Shown here: positions 33,621 through 42,859 of the stretch, piece by piece
How the letters are laid out: each line of letters opens with the position of its first letter
Position numbering within the stretch: the stretch's first letter is position 1
From: Zygnema cylindricum
Taxonomy: Eukaryota > Streptophyta > Zygnematophyceae > Zygnematales > Zygnemataceae
Direction of reading: 5' to 3'
DNA: 64,000 bases
Assembly (NCBI GenBank): GCA_037447655.1
Contig: JBBHKE010002627.1
Coordinates: 1 to 64,000, forward strand
The notes under the pieces: generated by a model
The model's database searches: none
The model's input: only the letters and a program-made list of their open reading frames with translations
Told to the model about the DNA's origin: nothing
Program-made: the position numbers and the translations under genes

Positions 33621-34076
33621 CATAGTTTTCAAGTAGGTGAAAGAGGCCCATACAATATGCCTATTGTACGCAAAAAATACAATTTACCCTTAAGACTCAT
33701 ATTGCATTGGCCACAAAATGAAATTAAATAGTAACAAGGTTGAGTTGCACATGGATCGATAGAGAATTAAACGTCATGTCTAAATTTGAAAAAAAAATCA
33801 GACAAAAAAATATTTTTCAGTGAGTTTTGAGCGACTCTTTATTTAAACCGTTAGATTTGGACGATCTGACGGTTGTTGATAAAAGTAACGATCTAAGAAG
33901 ATCACATGAAAAGCCAATAACACAACTTACGATAGGACTATCGTCAGATTCGGACGATCGGACGGTCGCTGATGAAAGTAGCGATCTAAGAAGATCACAT
34001 GGAAATCTCGTAACACAACTTACGCTAAAGACGACCTACAAAAGGCTTACCAAAAATCGCCTACTTTTGAACTATG
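33621..34076. mobile_element. TIR element with 8-bp target duplication, copy 2 (456 bp)
   Basis: Same family as 31426-31771. The left end is CATAGTTTTCAAGTAGG and the right end inverted CATAGTTCAAAAGTAGG. The flanks are identical: TAATAAAC at 33613-33620 and 34077-34084. It is longer because a ~100-bp internal segment (GATTTGGACGATCTGACGGT through ACAACTTACG) is duplicated in tandem. Confidence 0.85.
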
Positions 34077-34084
34077 TAATAAAC

Positions 34085-34500
34085 GTATGACCGTATCTAC
34101 TCACCAACTACTTTTTTTGTGAAAGGTGACACATTGACAGATCGTACATGTACGGTCAATTACGCCATTGTCAATTCTGCGGCGAAGATTTCATAAGTAC
34201 AGTACAGTACAGCTGTACTGTGGAATCGGACAAATGTGTACAGAGAAAAGATGTTTTAAGTTGCAAAATAAATATTAACACTAATAGCGATACACGGTGT
34301 ACCGTAGTGGTATTAGACATTGGGGGGAGGTCCTATTTGGCGGGCGGCGGAGACCTTCGAGGAGGATTTTGCCCGGGCGATGTAAATCCCTCCCAGTTAT
34401 TGAAAAGGACAAAAAATTATCGCGCGAAGCGTGGAGATTTTTTTTTTAACAATCTCCTCGCGGATTAGGTCAGATGGCCATGAAAAAAAAAGAAAATAAA
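34085..34500. other. MITE relic end; otherwise unrecognised
   Basis: ACACTAATAGCGATACACGGTG at about 34277-34298, followed by TA, is a CACCG-type right end without a matching left end. The G-rich stretch 34320-34390 codes nothing I recognise. Confidence 0.4.
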
Positions 34501-34659
34501 AGTGTTCATACTCAAAGCGTTCTCATATAGAGCAGTCGCCACAAATAGCGTCACGCTCGTTGTATGAGAACATGTAAATCGCGTTAGCGACTCCAAATAT
34601 CTCCATATTATAATGTTCGTTCACACTTTAAGCACTACCATTTAATCCGTCGAACAATT

Positions 34660-34760
34660 CAGTCGCGCGTCACGTGAGAACACTTAAACCTTTACCATTA
34701 AAAACAAAAAAAAAATTGTCGCGCGTTACGTGAGAACACTTCACGTATGACATTAAAAAC
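34660..34760. repeat. ~49-bp direct duplication
   Basis: Two units share GTCGCGCGTCACGTGAGAAC, CACTT and ATTAAAAACAACAAAAAAA-like words. They are embedded in noncoding DNA. Confidence 0.5.
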
Positions 34761-34996
34761 AACAAAAAAAATACAATCATATTGGCGCCGCAGGCGAATT
34801 TTATTTAGTACGCTACATGAAATGCGGATCATACGCGGAGAGTATAAAAATATCTTATGGTCATTATTGGAGTAGTATTTTGAAAAGAGGAGAAGGTATT
34901 TTGAAAGCGGAGAAGTATATTTAAATTTCTAAAGTACAAGTCAAATCCGCGTGTACGATTTGCTTACTCCAAAATGTGACGTTATTTATCGATTTT

Positions 34997-35185
34997 CGTA
35001 CGGTCGAAATTGAAAATCCGTACTTTTCAATGTAGATTAACGCTCCTCGCGGATGTCCGTACGTGGCAATGTTGAATTCCGTACTATTCAATGTAGAATA
35101 CCTCTCCGCGCGAATTCCGTACGCTCCGTACTCTCTAATGTACATTAACCCTCCGCGCGAATTTCGTACGCTCAAATGTGAATTA
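34997..35185. repeat. ~60-bp tandem repeat, three to four units
   Basis: Each unit has CCGTACKMTWCAATGTAGA-like and CCTCCGCGCGAATTCCGTAC-like words. Confidence 0.6.
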
Positions 35186-35250
35186 ACTTTTTTTCAATAT
35201 GTATCGCAAAGGATTACGTTTCAAATTGTATTGTTTTGAAACGTGACTAA

Positions 35251-35893
35251 GGGTATGGTTACATCAGACGAAAAGTGAGGTTTAATACAGAATTTTGTAC
35301 TTGCCCGTACCATGCCGTACTATTTTTTCGTGAGTTTCTTGAAAACAACATTACAGAAAATAGTATAACGATTCTCCAAGTATCCGGGAGAAGACGTCGA
35401 CCGTCCGATTACATTTTGGTCTTCATCTACGAAGCAATTGCTCCATGCGCCCATGTATTGGTGAACCCACCTCGCGGAGGTGGGTTCACCAATACAGAAC
35501 CAGTCAATTCGTTACATTTGGACGATAGACACGTGCGTTGATGAAAAATGAAAATTTTCACACGCCCCCAAAGTCACGTGCCTTCGGACAAGGTGACCGT
35601 AAATTTTTTGCCGAAAAGAAATACGGTTTTTCTGAGGTACATTGACGCGGTACACTTGCGAAGTACACGTGCGAAGTACGCAAGTACGGATTTGCATTGC
35701 AGACGAAAATGGTAGGTTTTCAAATCTTTGCGATTTTAGAGATTTGATGGTCGACTTACGTGGAACCACTCAGAAAAATAACACGTATGCAAAAACCTAT
35801 TTACAGACGATACGCGATGTAACCGAGGCCTCTGTAATACAGAAATTTTGATGTCCATACTATTACAGAGACCCTCTTGATGTAACCATGCCC
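35251..35893. mobile_element. Palindrome-bearing TIR element, TAA target, 643 bp
   Basis: The left end GGGTATGGTTACATCA and inverted right end GGGCATGGTTACATCA differ at one base. TAA flanks both sides (35248-35250 and 35894-35896), a PIF/Harbinger-like target duplication. The interior follows the family order: AAAAGTGAGG, GTACCATGCCGTACT, ATTCTCCAAG, GTCGACCGTCCGAT. A perfect 18-bp-arm hairpin follows at 35456-35494 (TATTGGTGAACCCACCTC-GCG-...). No transposase. Confidence 0.8.
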
Positions 35894-35984
35894 TAAATAT
35901 GGACGTACGTTAATTCATTTATTACGTACGTTTTAACCATAGGTTTCGAATTACGTTTTAACGTATCTAGTGTTAAAACCTACA

Positions 35985-36130
35985 GCTAAATTTTACGGCT
36001 TATTCTTAAATCCTACAGCCTAACCTTAAATCCTACAGCCTAACCATAAATCCTGCAGCCTAACCCTAAATCCTGCAGCCTAACCTTGCAGCCTAACCCT
36101 AAATCCTGTAGCCTAACCTTAAATCCTACA
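35985..36130. repeat. 20-bp minisatellite with telomere-like core
   Basis: About six units of TAACCCTAAATCCTGCAGCC with point changes. The unit includes AACCCTAAA, the plant telomere heptamer context. It lies just upstream of the Crypton. Confidence 0.75.
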
Positions 36131-36372
36131 TTTTTGTATTTCTATTTTTGTATTTATTTTCTTGTTTTTATTTCATATTTTTTTATTCATTTACTTGTTT
36201 TCTTTCAACTCTTTTCTTTTAAATTAAACTTTTTAAAGGTTTTTCTTATTGTTTTCGTTATATTATGTTTATTTCTTTTTCTTCTTCATAAAATTTTTCT
36301 TTTCAATGTTTTCTTGGCGTAAAGGAATTTTCTAAATTTTACCTAGTATTGTATTAGGGCTTACATTTGGAA

Positions 36373-38190
36373 ATTGTAAAAAAATTGTTCATTTAGAAGA
36401 TGACGATAACAATGTAGGAATAAAAAACCCCCTACAATATACTGAATCAGATAGAGCACGGATCATCAAATATACATTAAAAAAGCGTAATCCAAACACA
36501 AAATCAGCTTATCGAGTTGGTTTAAATCGGTATGGAAAATTTTGGGAGGCACAAGGGCACCCCAATGTAGTTATTACACCTGATGGGGTTATTGGACTGT
36601 TAGAAAACAACAAAGATAAAAATTATACCACACTCATACAATGGGTGAAAGGACTCCAAGGCTCATATAAAACGCAATTAGCCATAAAAGGAGGGGGTGG
36701 TGAAAGCTTTAGAGACAACAATATTATCTAAAAACTTTTACAACAATCTAAAAAAAATACATCAATTTTTTTAAAAAATAACCATGAAGACCGCCAGGAA
36801 GGCATACGAGAAGCCTATTCTCTCGAAAATTACAAAGGTTTTTCAACATTTTAGTTGGAGTTGGCCGAAGAAAAGCACAAAGAAAACAAATTGGGGATGG
36901 AACCGTACACCAGCATTCAAGTGAGGTATGTATCGATAAAAATACGAAATCTTGTATTCCATGATTTTGATTTATGTTGTTTTTTACTTTACATTTTATT
37001 TTATTGGGTGTGTTTCTTTTAAAACGGGGACAAAAGTTATGTGTAATTTTTGTATTTTTTAGAAGAGTAATACATTCTTTTAAAGGCTTCTGTTATATTT
37101 GTAACATTGTCATTTTTTCTGTTTGTGTTATTTTGTTTATTTTTTTTGTGATGCAATTTTTGGTTTTTGGGAATAAATATGTATTTTTGTCAAATGAAGC
37201 TTTCACTATTTTTGTAACATTGTCATTTTTTGTCTCTTTGATGTTTTGTTTTTGTTTTTTGTAGAAGTCAATTTATTATGAACCATGCGTGTCTCAGTCG
37301 TGGCGATGATTCCAAAAATGCTCAGTTAGCGAATGTTTATTCGCATGATCTTCCTTATCTTGGGCCGGACAAGGGTTATGTTTTGGCGATGGTTACAAGA
37401 AATGGGAAAACTAATACAACTGGAGCTTTAACGAAATTGTGTATTTTTTTAATATTTCGTACATAACCCTAAAACAAATTTTACTATTTTTTTAGGGTTT
37501 TTTTTATATGGTATTTTTTATCCGCAGAATGGTCGTGCAAAATTTATCGGATGCATGCGCCACTTGGACTTTCTTATTTGTCCGGTAGGTGCTGTGGCCC
37601 AATTGTTTTTTTGGAGGTGGGAATTAGCTACAAATAAAAACGCAGTTCTCAAATTTACGACGAAACAAACTTGGTATGGGACCCTTCACGGAAGGGAGAG
37701 TTTTAGCGAAAGATGAAGAAGGAGAAGAAACACCGTTCATGCAGCCTCTCTGTTATAATACACAGTTTCAGTACATAAAAAAAAACATTCAAAACCAAAA
37801 ATATTTCCTTATCACATAAAACCCATGCTGAACGTGGTTAAGGAGCGACAATGTTGGCAACAGGAGGGTGCGTTTTTGTAAACTTATCATTTGATTTTTA
37901 TCATGCATTTATTTTAAATAACCAAGTTTTGTTATGTATGTTCTAATTTTCCAAATTTGATTTTTCTTTATGATAAATATTTCAGTGCTGATCGAGAAGC
38001 CATCAAAGTGATGGGACGTTGGACGTCTGACCATTTTTCGTATTCGTATGTCACGGATTTGCCAACGAACATTCTACTTCAAGCTTCCGGCCACGAAAAC
38101 AACACCAAAAAATATTTTCTACCTCGTTCCAGAGTGAAACCCCTTACTACTCTTTGTGATATGTTTTGGCCGTGGGTCCAAACGGCATAA
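36373..38190 (+). pseudogene. Crypton tyrosine recombinase (interrupted)
   Basis: The pieces in order are: 36373-36731 (N-terminal, ending at a stop); 36735-36930 (REAYSLENYKGFSTF, with an internal stop, ending at a GTATGT donor); 37266-37430 (MNHACLSRGDDSKNAQLANV... RNGKTNTTG); 37513-37710 (NGRAKFIGCMRHLDFLICP, VGAVAQLFFWRWELA); about 37810-37865 (KTHAERG, stop, GATMLATGG); and 37960-38190 (AIKVMGRWTSDHFSYSYV ... KKYFLPRSRVKPL). The visible tyrosine-recombinase residues are the Arg of LSRGDDS, the H-x-x-R of THAER, the Trp of MGRW and a candidate nucleophile Tyr in KKYFLPR. GKTN..G, RH...CPVGA and FFWRWE are motifs I associate with Crypton recombinases. It cuts and religates DNA without a DDE active site. 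Introns at 36931-37265 and 37866-37985 have GT-AG ends. Confidence 0.75.
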
Positions 38191-38513
38191 GCTGAGCTGC
38201 CAGCGGTATGTTTAAAACAACTCTCACCATTTATATCATTAAATTTTGTGTTAAGTAATATTTTGTGTTTTTATGTTCGTCATATTTTCATAATGTTATT
38301 CCAATTTTTTTGTTATATATATTGGTTTTTGTTCTATTTTTTGACTTTTTTTTTCTCTCTCCGTCATATATTTTTTTTTGTTTTATATCTAATGAATTAT
38401 TCTTCTATTAAAAAAATACAAATGCTTTTTAGTGCAGAAAAATGCTCGAGCTCCAAAATCTGAACGGGATTTAAGCGCCCATAATTTTTTAAACTATGTT
38501 ATAGTTAAAAACT

Positions 38514-39421
38514 GTGTTTTTACAATATCATGTTTTTATCCAAGATTTATTTCCTGATCTTCCTATCTTCAAACACAAACTGTTCCAATCTCATTTATGG
38601 TCGTCCTTCAAAGACGAGGTCAAAAAAACGTGTTTTGAAGCATCACACATGTGGGCTTCAATTGTAGATGCCGAAGCAAATGTTCCGATCACTATATCAC
38701 AGGTGGGAAAATCTGTTGATTCTTTTTTTATGTGGAGCCAAACTTGTGGAAGAAAAATTGATGTTATTGCCGAAGAAATGTATTGTGTAAAAGAGACAGT
38801 TCCGAGTTTGGAAGACAAAATGTGTCATATAGATGAGAACTCAGTGAGAAAATGTGTAATATAGAAGAGAAATTAACCCATATTATGCAGATGATGAACG
38901 GTCACGGAGAGACGCTCTATGAAAGAGAACCCTTTCAAAATCACAATAGACCGAATCAAATTAGACCATCAGAAGGTGAATTGTCCATGGGAATCGGGAC
39001 TCTTGAACGTAATCCTCTTCAAACTGAAGGCGACCGAAATGAAACCCATGTAGAAATGGCAAGAACAACTGAAGAATTTGCACCTCCTGTTCCATCAAAA
39101 GAAAACTCAAATCAAGTTCCTTTAATGACACAAATTGGGGCTCGACTACACACGTTAAAAGATGTGTGGGAAGCGTATCATGATGGCATAGGTGGACTCC
39201 CATCCATCGCAAAATTGGAAAAAAGTGGAACTAGTTTGAGAAAACGAGAATCTCGGAAGTTTTATAATTGGAACGTCATCTTGGTAGAAGTTAAAAGAAC
39301 AGCAGAAGTGAATAAAGTGTCATTGAGTACGGCATTATACACATTGCACGATCGTCAATTTGTGAACAAATGGAGTCTGCGCGACATATCGAGAAGATTA
39401 GCGACCGAAAACAAAAAATAG
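38514..39421 (+). CDS. Crypton C-terminal part with GCR1_C-like domain
   Basis: Frame 38514-38864 (DLFPDLPIFKHKLFQSHLW...; ends with a heptad-like segment) continues after a one-base slip in 38852-39421 (189 codons). The last ~95 residues (LHTLKDVWEAYHDGIGGLPS ... KFYNWNVILVEVKRTAE ... WSLRDISRRLA) have the pattern of the GCR1_C domain, a DNA-binding domain fused to some Crypton recombinases. The role would be binding the element's own DNA. It directly follows the recombinase pieces with the same orientation. Confidence 0.6.
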
Positions 39422-39855
39422 CTAAATTGAAGTTTGCGGGACTTTTTGGGCATCTGTTATAAATGTGTTTTTTTTAGCTTTTAAAACTTTGTAGAAACAT
39501 ATAATTTTATTTAAGCTGATTTTTTTAGAAATTCAAACTCGCGTAATGCGTTTGATTGTAGTTTTATTATTTTAGGCCTATTGTATGTTTATATTTTATT
39601 TGTTTTTTTTATATTTTATATAGTACGAACCCTAAAATTGCATAACTTTTTTTTTTATTTGATAAAAAAATACGTGTAACCTTTAATGTTGTCGAAGTTA
39701 ATGTTTTTTGTATTTTATTTCACAAAAAATCCATTTTAATTAGTATTCACAATATTTGCTGTCTAATGTGTTTTTATCATCAAGTTGGATATCGCGCACA
39801 AACACTAATTCTATATGTATATGATTTTATTTTCATTATTTTTATCGACAATTAC
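39422..39855. other. No gene seen; possible Crypton 3' flank
   Basis: AT-rich, without terminal repeats that I can match elsewhere. Confidence 0.4.
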
Positions 39856-39859
39856 ATTA

Positions 39860-40870
39860 GGTTAAAAAGTTTTGGTTAATGTTTTTTTGTTTATATAACA
39901 AACTATAACTTAACACAAAACAAATATAGTTTATCTATCATGGTCGATGAAAAATGTAGTCGTTGTGTTTATCAAACTTAATACGCTTGAAACATTGTAA
40001 GATAGAAAAACAATAAACATCGATCGCGGGGGTAAAATTTGTTATACTGTTCGTTTTGTGATACTACAAAACAAAATAGAAGCAACGACTAAACATTCGC
40101 ATCCTTTATTTGGTTTTTTTTTTTATACATGCGTTTTGTCGAATATTTAATCGGATATTTCATTACTTTTATCAACGATTATGTTAGATCAAAAATTTTT
40201 AGTTAATGTATTTGGTATATACAACAAACAATAACGTAACACAAACGAAATACAGTTTCTCTATTATGGTCGATAAATAATGAAGTCTTTTTATTTTGTT
40301 TATGGTCGATAAAAAACGAATTCGTTATATTTTGTCAAACTTAATAGGTTTGAAACATTGTAAGACACACAAATCATAATATATCTCGTGGGAGTAAAAT
40401 TCCTACAATTTTTCCTTTTGTGGTACTATGAGAGAAAATAAAAGCAACGGCTAAATATTATCATCGTTTATTTGGTTTTTGTTTTATAAATGCCTTTTGT
40501 CGAACTTAATCCGGTATTTCATTATTTTATCAACAATTACGTTAGTTCAAAAAGGTTTAGTTAATGTTTTTGATTTATCTTTAACAAACTATAACTTAAC
40601 ACAAACCAAATAAAATTTCTCTATGATGGTCGATTAAAAATGTAGTCGTTGTGTTTATCAACCTTAATAGGCTTGAAACATTGTAAGATAGCAAAAACGA
40701 TAGCATCGACCGTGGGAGTAAAATTTGTTCTATTTTTCGTTTAGTGATACTGTAAACCAAAATAGAAGCTCGACTAACTATTCTCATCGTTTATTTGGTT
40801 TTCTTTTTGTTATAAATGCCTTTTGTCCAAGATTTAATCGGATAGCCAATGTATTTTTTTTAGTATTTGT
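39860..40870. repeat. Three tandem units of ~330-360 bp
   Basis: Three units carry, in order, TTAGTTAATGTTTTT, ACAAACTATAACTTAACAC, TATGGTCGATAAAAAATG, AACTTAATAGGYTTGAAACA, TTGTAAGATA, GGGAGTAAAATT and ATCGTTTATTTGGTTTT. The recurring core AACTTAACAC lies near 39905, 40232 and 40592. The middle unit has an extra TGGTCGATAAA duplication. Confidence 0.8.
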
Positions 40871-41049
40871 GTTATATTATATATAAATGTTGTATTATAT
40901 TACGATTAATGCATAACAATATATTTAATTGAGCAACATTAAAAATATATTGGCGAAGGGACCAAAACAATAATTAATTAAAACAACCTTATGGCCGCTA
41001 AGGACCAACCGACCAACCGACAGCTAATTGAGTGATTAACTACTCTATT

Positions 41050-41810
41050 TTAAGTAACAGCGTATCGAAGAGATCGACGATATAGGCGTAATGGTAACGT
41101 AGCGGCAATGGGGAGCACGTTTTTTTTTTTTTTGGGACGCCTTCGTGCGTTGGTTTTTATTGTTTTTTGTTTTAATCGCGCTCTGACATCGCCCGCCGCG
41201 AAAGCACCTATTAATCCGTTTGCGTCCTCCCGCGGGTCGACGTACGCCGCCAGCTAAGACAGGTATACCTGGCCCGGTGACGTCTTCGCGGGCCAATTCG
41301 AAATATGTCGAACCGGCATCCGCGAGGTTATCCGGCAGCCGACGTTATTCTCCTCGACCCTCCGCGAGTCTCCTCGTTTCGGCCTGTACCGGCCGTCTGC
41401 CGCCGTTTGCTCTCCGCGGGAAGCAGTATACCGTAAAAAAACTGATAAATGCAACGAACTAGCGGCGAGCGCCGAAATTTACGGCGTTTCCAACGGCGGC
41501 TTCCTTCTGAAGACGGAGGGGAGGACATGAAGAAACCCTAAAACGCAAATGAAGCACAACGGCTCAAGGAAGCCGCCCTTGGAGACGCCATAAATTTCGC
41601 GGCTTGCCGCTCAAATAAAAATACGCGTGCGAGACGCCACAATTTTCGCGGTTTGCCGCTCAGATAAAAATACGCGTGTGCAAATGAAGCAAAACTGAAC
41701 AAGCGGTGAGCGGCGAAATTTACGGCGTCTCCAACAGCGGCTTCGTTCTGAAGACGGAGTGGAGGACAGATAAAAAATACGCGGGGAGGACAAATAAAAA
41801 ATAAGCGCGC
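41050..41810. repeat. GC-rich block with direct and inverted repeats
   Basis: GAAATTTACGGCGTTTCCAA plus GGCGGCTTCCTTCTGAAGAC at 41470-41530 recurs at 41708-41765. Inverted versions (GACGCCATAAATTTCGCGGC, TTGCCGCTC) lie at 41585-41610 and 41632-41665, so the block can fold. The open frames across it are GC-driven and not recognised. Confidence 0.55.
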
Positions 41811-41949
41811 AAATGACGCAAAGTTTTTTTTTTTAAATGTCCGCTCAATTTCTGTACAGTATGTGACGTACGAAATTTACGAAGTTTACGAAACAAGCGA
41901 ATACTACGTAGTTCTCGAAAAAAAAAGTCCAAATCCGTACGAATTGGAT

Positions 41950-42675
41950 TTCTATGGCGAAAAGTGGGGTTCTTTACTGGAAAAATTGTACTTTCGTACA
42001 GATCCAGCTCATTTTCGTACAGAGACGTACTGATTTTATTTATGTACAGAGACGTACTGATTTTATTTTTATTTTTTTTAAACATGATTACTGTCGGCGC
42101 GTCAAGATTCTCCAAACTTCTTGGCGACAACGTCGACCGTCCGATTACGTGTTTTCGAAGCAAGTGGTCACGTCGTCTAGTGATTAATTACTCATCTCAT
42201 GAGGAGAGTCATCAATCAATGGCCGTGTAAAATGTTTACGCGTGGAAAGGTGACGTACGGGCCGCGCGCCTTTGGACAGGCGGGAATCAAATCTAACGAA
42301 AACCACAAAAAAAAATATTTGTTGAAGAATGTGTCGTGACGCCTCCTCCACGATCCGCTGACATCCTGAATTTATCGCGCCACGACGAAATACGAACGAC
42401 AAAACAACTTCAAAAAATACAAAACACGAACGTACAAATTGTACATTCACGTAATTTAATTTTGCGAGTGGATGTACGGATACAAGTCCATATATTGTGC
42501 TTTTGGAATCTTTGACTGCTCGTGGTCATAACATGACCTACGTGCGTCCAATCGAATGAAAGCACGTACGCGATAGATTCCATTGCTGACACCGCTTGCT
42601 GGAGAAGTGAACGAAGTATTACTGCCAGTAAACGTTTCCGTACGATTGCTGTCGGCGCCTGATGGAGGGTTACCC
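41950..42675 (+). mobile_element. Palindrome-family element, diverged
   Basis: It has GGCGAAAAGTGGGGTTCTTT, GATTCTCCAAACTTCTTGGC, GTCGACCGTCCGATTACG and TTTTCGAAGCAAG. At the hairpin position (42170-42215) a weak inverted repeat is centred on CTCATGAG. The right end reads CTGATGGAGGGTTACCCTTA. It is close to 2854-3448. The left end is decayed. Confidence 0.5.
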
Positions 42676-42780
42676 TTAGTGTAAGCATGTTTGCGACCAA
42701 CATTTACTTTTTTCAAAGACCCAAATTATAATTATTAAACAATTAAAATGTATGTTTTTTTTCAAAATTTTCAAATTCTT

Positions 42781-42850
42781 AATTAGCGTAAACCACGGTA
42801 ATTATTCATATACGCTAAAGAAACTTCTAAGCTAATAGCGATTGGCGGTG
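42781..42850. mobile_element. CACCG-type MITE relic
   Basis: The right end GCTAATAGCGATTGGCGGTG is followed by TA at 42851-42852. The left part is lost or heavily decayed. Confidence 0.45.
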
Positions 42851-42859
42851 TAGATAACT

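Larger units (their letters stand above)
36352..39421 (+). mobile_element. Crypton-type tyrosine-recombinase DNA transposon
   Basis: The region encodes, in order and across short GT-AG introns, an N-terminal segment (SAYRVGLNRYGKFWEAQG), a tyrosine recombinase, and a C-terminal GCR1_C-like DNA-binding segment. No long terminal or inverted repeats were found, which fits Cryptons and argues against DIRS/Ngaro elements. There is no reverse transcriptase. In-frame stops (about 36731, 36851, 37830) and a frame slip near 38855 show that the copy is degraded. Outer boundaries are uncertain. The 3' side runs into a ~330-360 bp tandem array (39860-40870), which may or may not belong to the element. 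Confidence 0.75.
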
